64,000 bases of DNA from Blastomyces gilchristii SLH14081. Lineage: Eukaryota; Ascomycota; Eurotiomycetes; Onygenales; Ajellomycetaceae. The position numbers and the translations under genes were made by a program. Positions 45,553 to 58,661 of the stretch are shown in pieces. How positions within the stretch are numbered: position 1 is the first letter of the stretch; the number at the start of each line of letters is the position of its first letter. The stretch is from assembly GCF_000003855.2 (NCBI RefSeq), contig NW_003101680.1, positions 1,250,976 through 1,314,975 of the forward strand, given 5' to 3'. The notes beneath the pieces were generated by a model. That model did not search any database and was not told the DNA's origin. It saw nothing but the letters and a program-made list of their open reading frames with translations.

Positions 45553-48500
45553 TTTCACTGGCGATGCGGACTCGTATGCTGTTGTTAGCACGGTTGAAAT
45601 GATTCGATCCTTTTTGAGGTTTTGGACGGCAGTCTGTTGTCGATTATGTGTGGGAATCCGTTAGATGTACAGAGTTAAGGCAGAGTAAGATATGTCTTGC
45701 GACTATGTGGGGAAGATATGGGCCCAGTTTAATTATATAGAAATAGTACAGGAATAAAGGGGAAAATAAAGTTCTAAAAAAGGAAAGACAAGAAAGGCCG
45801 ACAGGATCTATAAAATCTAAAAGAAAGTAAAACATAAAAAGGGAAAGAAAAGTTTAACGAGAGATAAGAGGAAAAAAAGGGAGGAATATATATATATCTT
45901 CAGAGAAGTTAGGATGGCAGAAGAGTAGTAGGGGGGGGGGATCCAATCGGATGGCGGTAAAAGTCAGTCCCGGTTGGTCTCAGCGCCCCCAGACCCAGGG
46001 AAATTGGCCCAATCCTAGAGTTTCCTTTCTTTCCACGTTCGCGATGCTCGCGATTGATTTTCACCAGGCCAAAACGTGATATTTGTCAAATATATGCCAC
46101 CGCTGAGTGCTCAATCGGTTTTACGGATCATGCTCGCTGGTACTCTCACCTCGGGATACCACTGGCGACCATGTATGAAGCCTACGTGACAAGGCGATGG
46201 CTGACAGCAGGGGGCAGGGGTGAACGCTGAGATGAGGGCCGGAGGAGACGAGAGCATCCGAGAGGTCCTGAACCTGTAGCTGTCATGTTTTGTTTCCGGC
46301 GTTTTTTTAATAAAAGTAAAAATAAAAATAAAAAATAAAAAAAAATTCAGTTTGTATTATTGGAAATCGGCTAGAGGTTGAAAATCTCCGTGAAACGTGG
46401 GACGAAATCGCTGGGAGCCGGTGTTGGACTAGCAACTACGCTGTAGTAGGATAAAGATAAAGCACTGGTTCCGGCCTCCAGGCAACAGTGAACACCACAA
46501 GGAATTGGTTTTATTTTCACGAGGCCTGGCAGAGCAAGAACCCGAAAGCCGGCCGGCCCGACTCGAAAGGACAGAGCTGAGTAATGATTATATTACCCAC
46601 CATCAGCCAAAGGTTGTAGTTATCAATCGATCTAGGTGCATTTTTCCCTCCCCTGTTACATGTACTGTACAGTAACTACATCACGTATGTTCTCGGTAAA
46701 AATTGGGACGAAGAAGCACGCGCTTCATGTGCGTCTTTCGCGGGGGCTCCATGTCGACGGGAACTCTTGCTTGTCGATTATCTCACAGGCATATTATGAA
46801 TTGGAATTGTTGTAGTTATATCGCCTTTGCGTCCCCTTGGAGATCTTTGGCATAGACGACCACGCATCCCTTGTGCACGCATATCTCATGTGCTTCTTCG
46901 GGGTGCTCGATGGGATGACGACATATTTCGACACGCAGGGCGGCGCCTGTGGTTTGTCTTCAAGCCTAAACTGATTTAAGCATAATCACTTGATGGTTTC
47001 GGGCCAAAGTCAGGCCGCTTGTTTCGAAAATACCTGCGACAAGTCTGGAATCGTAGTGCGGATGATACTGGGGTTTCGGCCAGACGGGATTCGGAAGAGG
47101 GAGCTGCTGAAGCTCCGAAAGACCCACAGCAGAGCGGAAGAAGCAGAAGAACTCTTTCCGAAGGGGTTTTTAGTAGTTGTAGCTTGCTGGAGATCTCTAA
47201 GAATAGGGTTGACACATAACCAACACTTGGGTATTAATTATCTTAGGAGCTGAAACTAGTTGTTGTGGTGGTTGGGTGGTTTGTGCGGCTTATGCATAAA
47301 GCTGACAGAAAGGGCAGTTAAGAATAATAATGAACATAATGCCGTGAAATTTTTATGCTCTGTTTCCAGAACAGAGCCGCCCCGCTCGCTTACGCAGCGG
47401 ACAGAGTGGGTTCGCGGTTGCCAAGACGCCGGAGCGTGATTACTGGAGGAATTGCAATCTTCTACGACTTCACGCTACTACGATTCCGTCGGCGAGAGAC
47501 CGTTGCAGCCTCGATGCTGGCTGACGAAGAGAGAGACGGGTTTAAATGGCCCCGAACTCCCCTGGCTCCAGCAATATTCGAGAACAAAACACCAAGCTCA
47601 GCAGAAATAAACTATGAGTAAAGTTTCTCTTCCGTGAACCAGCCGTCTGTGATGGATGTTGAAGTCTTGACTGTCAATTGGGTTACTGCTAATGTCTAGA
47701 AAATACCAGGATTGACCTCATAATGATTAGGATAGAGACAAAAGCCATACGGATGTGTTTTTGCACGACTTGCCGTAGAAATGACCGATACAGTACGACT
47801 GATGTCTCTCTGTTTACCTGCATATCAGCTCGGAATGTCTTATCCTATACTTGCTCCCGCTATGGGACGGGGTAGAAACGTGGGAGACACAGAGCGCTCG
47901 AGTGCTCCTGAAGCCGCCGAGTGACACAATGTAGTAGAATAATAAGACAAAAATGAATGCAAAAATGATCCTTCCTCGATGTATTTTACGCGACACCATT
48001 GATACAAGAAAGAAGAACATTCATGATTTACGTTGCTAACTGACCTGACCAGGCCAGCCAGTCGTAATTGCGTACTCCGTACTATTATTGGCTAGGACAA
48101 TCCATGGCTGATGGCCGAAAATGCGAGCAACCCAATTGAGCTACTGCTCATCAATTTCATGATTTCATGATTTCAGCTCAGATATCAATCAGCATATGCT
48201 TACGCGCTGCGTAATGCACACCAAGGGTGCCGTTCCTCTTCAAACCATAATTAAATGGTCTGAACACCAGGATGACCGGTGAATAAAATTTAAATATGTA
48301 ACTAAATCATCCTTCAGCCAGAATAATATCAATATCCATGGAATCCATGATGGAGGTCTTCAGTTTTGTTTGTTGGAGAAGAGCATGGGGCCACTTTTTA
48401 CACTACATTAGTTACCTGCACACTGGCCTGAGAGACATCGTACTACTATCATTATTAAAACAGTTGAAGATAGCGAACAAACACCCATGATCTGAAGGAT

Positions 48501-49855
48501 GCTGACTAGTTATTAGTCAGTGGCAAATTTATGTTATAGTTATATCTTGCATCATCCAACAATATCAAAAAAAAAAAAAAAAAAAAAGGATCCTGTAGGA
48601 CGGTGGGGCAAAAGAGCTCGATCACCACCAGCTTTATAGACAGATCCTCTCTCACTCGACAAAATTCCCTCTCTTGAAAACATACCAACTGACCAAACCT
48701 TCATTTCCAGCTGGCGAGGTCTAATTCCTCATATCCTTCTCATCATCCCCCCGGGGGCCCCCCCCCCCCCCCCCCCCCCCAAAACCATTTTTTTGAATGT
48801 TGAATGTATGAACGAGGTTCAACTCAAGAAATACATGCGAATTAAATTTTTCTTTTCCCACTTCCAAGGCAGTGAGTGCTGTGACTGATAGTATAACTAA
48901 TAAGAATCTCAAGTTCCAGCCAGACTTACAAACCCGCCCCAAAAGAAGGGAAAAGTTAAGAGAGAAGGAAGAAAAACAGCTGCTGTCCCCTCAAAACCAA
49001 AAATATAAATTTGAATCATCACTCTATAAAGAATGAAGCTGATACCGGGAGAAAAAATTAAGGAAAAGAAGAAGGAACCTTACTTTTTAGAAAATCTAGA
49101 GGGAAAAGGGAAAAAAGAAAAGGATCTTGAAAATTGGTAACTAAATGATTGAAGAGACCGGAAGGGAGGGAGGGAGGGATAAAAATAAAAAGATAAACTA
49201 TTTCATGAGCTCTTTTTGATATCTCATAATCTTTTTCTTTTTTGTATAAGGATGGATAAGTTACCCGCCCATGACATGACACAACACACACACAGAGCCA
49301 GCCTTCTTCCCTCAATCAAATGCGACAAGGATATGCCACCAAAAAGCAACAAGCAAACAAAACTCACATGCACAGGAAAATATGGCATCCTGCCTTGCTT
49401 TTGTGCTGCTGCTGTTTAAAAGAACCCCTTCCCGGTCTCTCATAGCTAAATATTCCATCCAGTCCGTCCACACTTTTTTATTTTTCATCCCCGCGTATCG
49501 GTTCTTCGTCTCACTCTCTTTTCCTCCTTCCTCCGCTCCTTTATCATGACCACCATCAACCAACACCACGGTCGCCAAAACGAAGGCATAAAGGTCGAAT
49601 ATATCGTTATTTTCCTCCTTTTTTTTAATTTTAATTTTAATTTTAATTTTCCATTGTTTTTTAAGTGAGTCCAAATAAGGGAAAAAAAAAAAGAAAAAAA
49701 AAAAGAAAAAAGAAAAATATTAGGATCACTGCTCGTGCAATAATAGCGTAATGTGCCTAGGAAAGTGGCTGGCTTCGCTGCTACTAAAAACAGAGCATGT
49801 TAATGCGATAAACTGCAAAAAAGGGAGTGCTTCAACCTCATGCCAACTTTGATTG
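45553..49855. other. 4.3-kb region between ABC transporter promoter and G6PD 3' end
   Basis: Starts as the upstream region of the ABC gene, purine rich on the plus strand to about 45900, with a G10 run near 45932. A TACTCCGTA motif is at 48073-48081, an A run at about 48569-48587, a C23 run at 48758-48780, a TTTTAA tandem tract at about 49627-49650 and A-runs with G interruptions at 49682-49715. Small open frames (for example 47355-47621) have no recognisable features. No gene is supported. Confidence 0.5.
48758..48780. repeat. C23 homopolymer
   Basis: A run of about 23 C following CCCCCCGGGGG in noncoding sequence. Confidence 0.9.
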
Positions 49856-52167
49856 TCACAAGCGGTTTGGAGTGGGGGTGAGAGGCCACTGGTAGCCGGC
49901 TGCGTCGCTGAATTTATATCCAAAGGACGATGTGAAGTCATCCAGGACAGACGGGCCGCGAGATCCTTTAAAAGAAACCGAGAAGATCGAGTTAGCTGTC
50001 AAGTAAACACGACAAAGGAGGGGGGTTCATTTTTTGGGGGTGTAGTTGTTAGGGTGGGGTTAAGCTAACCATAGGGATACTCCATTGGCGTGATTTCAGT
50101 GTTCTCGTCTAGGTAGTGCAATAGTGGGGTAAAGATTCTCCAACTGGCGTCCAATTCATCGTCTCTTACGAAATTGGAGTGATCTCCCTTCAGAGCGTCT
50201 AGGATTAGAGATTCATACGCCTCTGGAATCTTCAGGTCTGAGAATCTTCGCCGGTATGTGAGATCCAGCTCTGTGACAACGGTTTGCATAGAAAGGCCAG
50301 GAAGTTTCGAGTTCATCTTGATGTAAACAGACTCGTTGGGTTGTACGCGGATAACAAGTTCGTTTCGCGGGATGTCTTTGAAGATACCCGAGGTGACGTC
50401 GCGGAATTGTATACGGATCTCTGTCTTTTGTTCGTTCAAGGCTAATATATCACCAGAAATTAATAACGAACGTGTGCCAGGATCCCAGAGAAGCTTCAGA
50501 ACCAACCTTTACCCGCCTTCAGAATGAAGGGCACGCCGTCCCACCTCTCATTTTTAATGTATGCCACCATTGCGCAAAATGTGGCGCACCTTGAATCTTT
50601 TGGAACTGTGTCGTCTTCTTTATATGCGGGTTTGCTTCCATCGAGAGATTTTCCATATTGACCAATGATGACGTTTTTGGGTTCGATCGCATCAATTCCC
50701 CGCAGCACACGTACTTTCTCGTCTCGAATATCCTCAGCGGAAAACGAGATGGGTCGTTCCATTGCTAGAAGGGTTAGGACTTGCAGGAGGTCTAGAGCGA
50801 TGAATTAGCAGGAAAATTTACGTAAAATGAAAATAATGATTCGTGCGAACTAACGGTTCTGCATAACATCGCGGATGATGCCAAATTCATCGAAATATCC
50901 TCCTCTGCCCTCCGTGCCGAACGGCTCTTTGAATGTGATCTAATATATGTTAGTCATACTGCGCCTCGGATCAATTTTAGGGGTCCAAAGGAAATCGTAC
51001 CTGAACGTTATCGATATGATGGCGATTCCAGGTAGCCCCGAAAAACTCGTTACCAAATCGCAGAATTAAGATGTTCTTCACCATCTCTTTTCCAAGGTAA
51101 TGATCAATGCGGAATATTTCGTCCTCCTTCCAATCGGGTTCCAGCGCCCTTTGTAATTCACGCGAGCTTCCTAGATCCTTTCCAAATGGTTTCTCTACCT
51201 ATTTGAGTGAAGGCAGCATTAGCGCCTCATCCCATCCCAACAAACCCCATGTTCATGAAAAAGGGACGTACGATAATTCTCGCAATGCCATTGTTAGGAT
51301 AGCAGTTCTTCTTTAGATGTTCGGAGACGGTTATGAAGACGCTGGGGGGGAGTGCCATATAAAAGACTCTGTTCTGTTCCTTCTGCCCCTTCTCGAGCTC
51401 CTCCAGGTGTTTGTTTAAGGCAACGAAGGAGTCATCCTGATCATATTGGCCCGAAATATACGTGCAAAGATCGCAGAACCCAGCAAGCTGATCCTCAACG
51501 TCTTTAGAGGGTACCTTGATATATGACCGTACCCTCCGGATGTATTCAGTGTGGTCCATCTTTGTTCGCGCATATCCGATGATTTTGATATCTTTCGGGA
51601 GGAATTTATTGCGGTACTGTAAAACGGCGGTTAATCCATGACTTCATGGTAATTCCTATACTTTACAGAGAACCGAGGGTTAATCCGCTTACCAGGCCAA
51701 ACAAGGCGGGGAACTGCGATTTCGTTAGTATGAGCTGTGAGTGTCTGGCAGGTTAAGAAACTCACAGTTTTCTTTTTTGCCAGGTCCCCTGATGCACCAA
51801 GAACGACGATGACTGTGTCATCTTTCAATTCGATCGAGCTAATTGGGCAGAGAGAAATATGAAAATTAGTAAAATCAACTCCGAAAGAGTGGTAACAATG
51901 AAAGTCATGGAGGAATGAATGAACCAGAGGTAGACTAAGAGATGACGGAGATGCGAACAGGCCACGATAAGCTCTACTTGCTAAGTACAGCCCAGTGGTA
52001 GAAGACATGAAAGCCAAAATGCGCATCACTTGCTACCTCGTTGTCTGTGTTTTGGGCAGGATTTTCTGACAGGGCACAGCTCAGCTGGTAGAGACGGTCC
52101 TGTTCAACACAGAGATAACTTACGGAGCACCATGCCTGCCTGAAGAGTCGGCAAGCGAGCTGGCCAT
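49856..52167 (-). CDS. gsdA: Glucose-6-phosphate 1-dehydrogenase
   Basis: First enzyme of the oxidative pentose phosphate pathway: glucose 6-phosphate plus NADP+ to 6-phosphogluconolactone plus NADPH, cytosolic. Nine exons fit: 52167-52124, 51838-51766, 51713-51693, 51616-51272, 51198-51001, 50939-50855, 50791-50507, 50441-50070 and 49965-49856, giving 510 aa, the normal fungal length. The nucleotide-binding GASGDLAKKK is at 29-38, the active-site RIDHYLGKE at 191-199, and the dimer-side segments KNERWDGVPF and QPNESVYIKMNSK follow. Exon 3 is 21 nt and codes only FPALFGL. The last exon adds GSRGPSVLDDFTSSFG to QWPLTPTPNRL; reading straight through the preceding donor would stop at 50065 and lose this conserved C-terminus. 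Intron 1 is the longest (285 nt), as often seen in fungal G6PD genes. Confidence 0.97.
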
Positions 52168-54205
52168 TGTGCAATTGGCCCAGGGTTTAAGGTGGGATGT
52201 GTCGGGGGGAGGAGGTGAGCTTCGAGTCCGACTCCAGAAGAAAATGTTGGCACGTACGACGGAGAGAAATGGCGCAAGGTTCCAAGATAAGACGCAAGAT
52301 AGAGAAAGAAGGCAAGTCAAGACCACGACATGAGATGGAAGAGGAGTTTAAGATTGCGAAGGGAAAGAGAGCAAGAAGAATCCGAGTTGGAAAAGGCGGA
52401 AACGGAGGAAACGGAGGAAACGAGGACGGGTGGTTGTGGTTGTGGTTGGGGGAGACGATGTTGCGGATGTGCTGATGATGACACAGCCGCCAGCTCCTTT
52501 CGCGGAACAAAACTGCAGCAGTGCGGGAAAGGCGGCGGGACAGAGATCAAGGTCAACAAAAAGTGTTGAATCAGACTCAATGATAAATAATAATTAATGG
52601 TTTGAGGGCCAGTGTCTGTCTGGTGGGGGCGGGGGGGGGGCATGGCATGGCATTGGGTTTTAACTAAACAATCATGGAAATGACTACTACAACAGAGGCT
52701 GGCTTGGGTGGCGGCGCGAGCGACAGTTTAACTACTACAAGTGCCCAGCTGGTTACATCCAGCTTGCAAGCTCTCCAGAGTCTCCACGGGAAACGGATTG
52801 ATGGGAAGACTTGGCTGAGTTACGGGCTGCCGTTCGCACCACAACCACTACGCAGTTACTTGTATTGTGTCACACCAGTGCCTGCGCCAATTGTCAGTCA
52901 TGGCTGTGATATGTGATATTCTTATTTCTGCTTGCTCCTTTGTCAAGCCCGTGCCATTCGAAAGGCCAATCCGGATTTCGTTGGAGAGGGGAAGAATATT
53001 GCAGATGAGCTGTCCGAAGAAAGCCCCATATCAATCAAATTTTTATTACAGTAACTACTTAACTAACTAATAACTAAGTTACTTCGTAGTTACTTATTAG
53101 AAGGCAAGCGACAGAATTGCCAGTAGCAGCTCACCTGGATCCAGAAAAAGATGACAGCAGAGTACTTCTTTCGCTCAGGAACGAAGGCCCGAAGATCTTC
53201 GCTGAAGCATATCCTCAGAACTGAAACCGACCCGAGCTCTCCTTCAATCTATTCTCATGGTGGGGTTGAGAGGGACCAAGGAAAAAGCAAAGAATATTAA
53301 CTTAGTTATCCCAGCGTTTGTTTGGCGTTGACTCGTTGAGCTCGCCCCCTCGCCTTCAAGTTAACTACCACTTAGCGGTCAAAAACGTCATGCATGGCAA
53401 ATTTTTCGGCCAGCGTTTTATCCAAAAAAATTTGCGCTGGTTGCTCACCGAATGGTCTCCACTCCTGGCCCTAGCAGGAGACTCGCTAATAAATTAATCG
53501 CTGCAAATCCTCGTCGAAGCAAAACGGCTGCTTGATAATCTGTACGGAGTAGTTACAGATAAATCACACTATTCCCACCTTTGGTAATGCCAATTGGGCA
53601 AATTGTTATTAATGAGTGCCGTTACCCCACCGTTTGCATCGACTCTACTACTCTACTATATATACGCGTACATACCCTGAGGAAGGCTTGAATACATTCC
53701 TTGTTGAGCCAACACTAGATCTAAGCAAGCCTGTCTCAACGAGATAAGGGGAGCGAAGACGAGATCAAAATGGCTGTTTTCTTTTTATGGCCCCCCCTCC
53801 CGCTTGCTCTAAGAGGCCACGGTCAACTTCGGAGCACAGTGCTCCCCCAGCTTCGCAGACACCCTCGTATGTTTCCTTGTCGGACCAAAAAAAAAAAGTA
53901 CATACAAAAGTGCAGACATTTGTTCTCCATCTCACCCTGAAGTGGTTCTACGGAGTGTTTATGTACCTGTCACAGTCATCATCCCCGCTGACGGCTGACC
54001 TGAGCTTATCATTATTCAGCTGGTTGGAGGCTGTGGAGAAGGGTGGTGAGCGAGCCAAAATATGCCAGCCAAAGAAGCCACAGGGCATGACTTCGATATC
54101 AATCTCATCGTGCAGGGGCCGCTATCGCTATGGTTTGCCATCCAACCAGAACGCGGCAAGGACCCATTTCCCAAAGCATTTCTCTGCTCCGGCAGCTGTT
54201 GGGAA

Positions 54206-54208
<3 letters not shown>

Positions 54209-54255
<47 letters not shown>
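54209..54255. repeat. T47 homopolymer
   Basis: The longest homopolymer in the window. It produces poly-Phe frames that are not real genes. Confidence 0.92.
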
Positions 54256-54257
<2 letters not shown>

Positions 54258-55029
54258 CCCCTTCTCCCCCGGTTTTTTTTCGACTGAAAAGAGGAATTAC
54301 CTCTACTATTCCATCAGTTTGCGCAGAACGCGTATCACATCTATCCCTAGAATTTTTTTTTCTAAGAGGTATAATTCAGGTCTCTGTACAGTGAGTATGT
54401 AACCATTCGTGCATGCAGCATCGGTAAGCTTCCAAAACGGCCGAATTTTCCGAACAGCAGAACCTCCGGAAGCAGAAATGGGTTTGGATGGATCTTGAAA
54501 GTAAACGTAACTCATAAACAATAAACATATGGAGAGAGATCAGAATATATTCCCACCCGGAGCCATTATTCGTACCCCGGAAAGCGTTGTGGAACCGTTT
54601 ACGGCCTTTTTTTTTTTCCACACTTATTATTTAAACAACCTCAGAATAAATACTCCGTAGCTAGACGCAACATTATCAAAAATTTGTGTACAGTACATCT
54701 CGCATTTTCCCTAAGTATGTGGTTGGATAGCAACACCCTTATCCTCCTCCAAACCAATCCTTGACGCTTCATTGAACTCTACAAACAAGGGACAAAATTT
54801 ACCATTGCTGTATACATCCATCAGGGAAACATTTTATTAATTTCCTCTTTTTGTTCAACTTGAACAAACCCTCAATCAACAACAAAGCTTTTTTCTTCTT
54901 GTTTTTTTCTTCTTCTTTTTTTACCTCCCCAAAAACAGCCTCGGCCCAGCTTAACCGGAAAACAGTTTCTGGGCACAACCTTGACCTACGCAGTAGGTTG
55001 CGAGTTGTGACAGACGAAATATATTTGGC

Positions 55030-55053
55030 TATTATTATTATTATTATTATTAT
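55030..55053. repeat. TTA trinucleotide microsatellite
   Basis: About eight tandem ATT/TTA units in noncoding sequence. Confidence 0.88.
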
Positions 55054-58000
55054 ATTAACTACCCCCACGGACCTGAACGACTCCAGCTTCTGGTTATTTG
55101 CCTGTTTTAGGCAAGTCACCTCCGTTGGTTTTCTAGAAAATCCACAGTGGAGATCCCCCGACTCGACTCCATTTATACTGTCACGCAATCAATCATTATT
55201 CTTTATTCCTCAGAAACCGAGCTTGAGCTCTGAAATAGGACAATCAATCTAGCACCGATAGACGCAGAGAGCTGCCATGCCACGTCTTGATATATCAGAG
55301 CCAGTTATCGGGTCTGGGTACCTTTTTCCATATAAAAATGAAACACGCCGACACATGGTATTAACTTTCTAGGGGATTGCTTCGAAGGAGACGACGCTTA
55401 TAAGGTCACTATTTCGTGGTATCGCCCATTGATCTTGAAGATGGCTGTTAACTTACCTGAGACTAGTAGACTGTGAGGAGGCTTGGCCATAGATATCTTT
55501 AGTTAGAGCCATAGATATCCTCTGTAGAGTCTCTAAATTTAGGCATGATAGTGTTAGCTGATATGGACGTATCAAAATGACACCAGAAGGGAAATTGTTC
55601 ATCTTCATATCATCTCATCTTCTTTTACTGTCCTCCTCACAGGTGCATTTCAAGGAGAATTGCTCTATAATGCTGAGAGCGAGGCTTCAGGCCGCTTAAC
55701 CAATGTGATGTTTCTGTCACGCTTGGGCAGATAAAAAGAAGTCATCATGCGCCCGGAATGGCAAGTATGTTGCGCTTGGCGAACAACAATGATAGTGAGA
55801 GAGAAGAGCTGAGGTGAGGGGCTCAGGTGATGTTTCCAGAAAACGAGTTCAAAACACATCCCAGGATGTCTGCCATTGTCTGTATGTAAAATACCTGCTG
55901 CATGCTTCTGTGACCAGACAAAACAAAACGTAGGAGCGGATGACTCCCCCACACATCGAAGTTCCAGTACTGTGGATGAATCATAGCATATACCAAGACC
56001 TGCTTGTGAAGTTCAACTGCTATAACTCAATGGAAAACGAGGAAATTGGTAGAAAGTGACAATCCGATGTGAAGAGGTTAAAACGCCCAGTACTGCCTTC
56101 CAGTGCGGCCCGCAAATAAGGGAATCATGTGCGAGATCTCACACGAATATATTTCTGGAACTTTGCAAATGGGGTTTGCTTATCAGGCTTCATTTTCAGA
56201 CTTTCGGGGAACTGACTTAGATCCTGCTCTATAGGTTCGGGATGGTCATTCGTTTATGCCTCGTTGAGGTCGTTTAACGTTCCCACGTGTTACCAGAAGT
56301 GAACCTAGGATATACCAGGAAGTCTGGTTAGACTTGACGGAGCTGTCCCTCCCGATGGAAGAGCGAACCGCGGCACTTGCGTCTAATCTGTTTGTTGGTT
56401 TTATGCGCAGTCTTCGTTCACCGCGGAAACGAAGGTATGTACCGTGATACCGATGCAGGTGTTGAAAGTTTCGGGCACGCGTTTCTGGGGGTTCGACGGC
56501 CAATTAGATATTGTACCGAAATCGGAATAAGCAGAGGCAACTATCATTACCTACCTGCGAAAGAGAGCCTTGATTCCTTCCGAAAACAATTACTCAAAAT
56601 CAGGTCTAGCTAGTCCTCTGTGATAGGGCTTTCTATGATTCGGTACTAGAAACACAATAGTAGTTAGAAGCGCCAAAATTCTATGTCGGAAGGGCGCCAC
56701 GCACACCCCGGTCGCTTGGAAACGAAATGTTGGAGGTATATTTATTGGGTTTTCGAGCGTCTCGGGAATGATCTTCGCCTGCCTGCTAACCCCGGGGTCC
56801 GTGCAACAGGGTCGGAGCAAAGAGTAAGGTGTTCCAGAGCCTGGAAACACACGTAAAAGGAAGTCCCTGATCTATTCGATGTGTCATGCAAATGTTGGTT
56901 TAGGCTGAGATGCGCATGCAGTGGTTCGCAATAAGTAGTCCAGACCGCTTCTGTCCGACGGCTCAACGAAACGGGTATCGGCACATAGGGAGGGCACTTA
57001 GAATTTCTGAAATTGCCGTTGCTATCCCTTACCATGAATTTCAAGGTTGTGGGGAGGGGGGTGCGATCCTTAAGCATCCTACGATTTGCGTCTCAGCCAA
57101 CCATTTGTGCCGTGATCGACAACTATTTCTTTCCGCGACAGGATTCGGGTTCGCAATATGAGTCTGAAATCTGGACTGTTTGTAACTTGCTGTCGGGATC
57201 CTCTGCGAGAGCGGGGTTGGGTGAGCTGAAGTATGGAGCTGGCACCGGAGTTAAGAAGTCGTACTTGAGAGTCCAGCTTTTTTAATTCCGGCCATCAGCG
57301 TCGACGTTTGCCTAGGCGTCAGTGAACCTGTAACCGAAAGTCTGAGTTTAAACTCCGGCGACTAAAAGATGAAGTGTCCCGAGCATGGGCAATGTGATTA
57401 TGATGAATGATGGAAACAAGAATCGCCTTATGCGCAAAAGAATCTCCCACCTGAATAGGGGGTGAAAGAATCCGGTTGTCGCTGCGGCGAAGCGCGGTTC
57501 CTATATCATATTTTCTATTTTAGCACTCCCTTCATCCAGCCACAGCGTGCTCCACACGTGGGAAAGCCACCAATAAAAGTTCACAGATCGGAATTCGTCG
57601 CGTGGTTTGAAGGTTCTAAGGAACAAGAACAAAACACAAAATATGCAGGCGCTTTGACCATGGAGGAGGTGCCGAAAAATGACAACGTATCAAAAAAAAA
57701 AAATTATATATACGTAGTATAATAATTCATTCTCCCCCTCAGCACCCAGTATCAAAAGGGAGTTGAGGAGGTTTTTCCTCAATCTGGCCAATCGGATACA
57801 CGACGACGGCGTAAGCTTTGGTTGCAACCTCGGCAACTGAAGGTCTTGCCATCGCCAATTTGTGAGCAGATACACTTAATATTTATTGTAGAGGGTTGTT
57901 TAACTTCTTTAGCCCGGATTGTAGCCACTAGTTATCAAAAATTGATCGTACCCAGAAAGCTAGCCAGGCTAAGCTTTTATGACATCTACTTTCCCTTCTC

Positions 58001-58661
58001 TAACCACGCAGCTGGAAACAGGTAAACAAACAATAATGTCCGGCCATGACGTTAAACCGGCCCTATCCTCGACTCGGGCGTTAGGGAATCGCTTTAGGTT
58101 AGCTCCCACCAAATAGTTTTCGTATTTACGATGGGGCAAAGTCGGAAAACCGAGTTGCCGAGTGGATTCGATCAATAAGCAAGGACATCTAGAATTTCCA
58201 AGTTGGCTGCCGAGGGCTGGGAACTGGGGTCGGTCCCCCGTCTTTTGCCGCCCTTTTTGCCGTTCACCCAACACATTTACTCATATTCTTCGGCGCACCC
58301 AAGCTCCTGTGGAATGGGGTTCTGAATTTTCTTTTTCTGTCTTCGATTTTCCTGCCTTTTCGTGGTATGTCGCTCTGGTCTTGCTTATCCTGTGCAGGGG
58401 GCGTTTGTGATATAGGACAATCTTTCCGCCCTATATAACTGTTTCCAAATTTGGAACCGAGAGACCGTGAAACGCTTTTTTGGGACTGCTTTTTCAGTTC
58501 TTGCATTTCCTGTTCGTTCGCCGTTGACATTAGCATATCCACTATCCACATTATAATTACTAGTTAATTCAAAAAATCTCTTTACGCTAGTTGATTGCTG
58601 TATATGAGTTGTTGTTGCAGACGGAGTCTTGAAAGATCTCTTTGCATCCAGTGCGAAAAAC

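Larger units (their letters stand above)
52168..58661. other. 6.5-kb gene-poor region between divergent G6PD and MFS genes
   Basis: The first kilobase is the G6PD promoter side, with a GGAAACGGAGGAAAC purine repeat near 52396-52415 and a G11-like run near 52626-52640. GTTAACTA/GTAACTA-rich sequence is at about 53045-53100, TACGGAGTA at 53543-53551, a T47 run at 54209-54255, TACTCCGTA at 54651-54659 and a TTA microsatellite at 55030-55053. From 55250 to 58600 I see no recognisable coding content on either strand, only short frames. Confidence 0.5.

Noticed and set aside
47355..47621. 88-codon plus-strand frame upstream of the ABC gene
   Set aside because: No recognisable features and no splice or promoter context.
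52070..52105. tRNA D-arm-like string CAGCTCAGCTGGTAGAGAC
   Set aside because: It resembles the A box, but no matching acceptor stem, anticodon arm or GGTTCGAATCC-type T arm follows. It lies within G6PD intron 1.
53787..54287. Plus-strand frame of 166 codons starting MAPPPACSKRPRS
   Set aside because: No recognisable family, and the end is poly-Phe from the T47 run. There is no sign of conserved splice structure.
56377..56613. 78-codon frame with a hydrophobic start (MRLICLLVLCAVFV)
   Set aside because: Signal-peptide-like start only; the rest has no cysteine pattern or other support for a small secreted protein.
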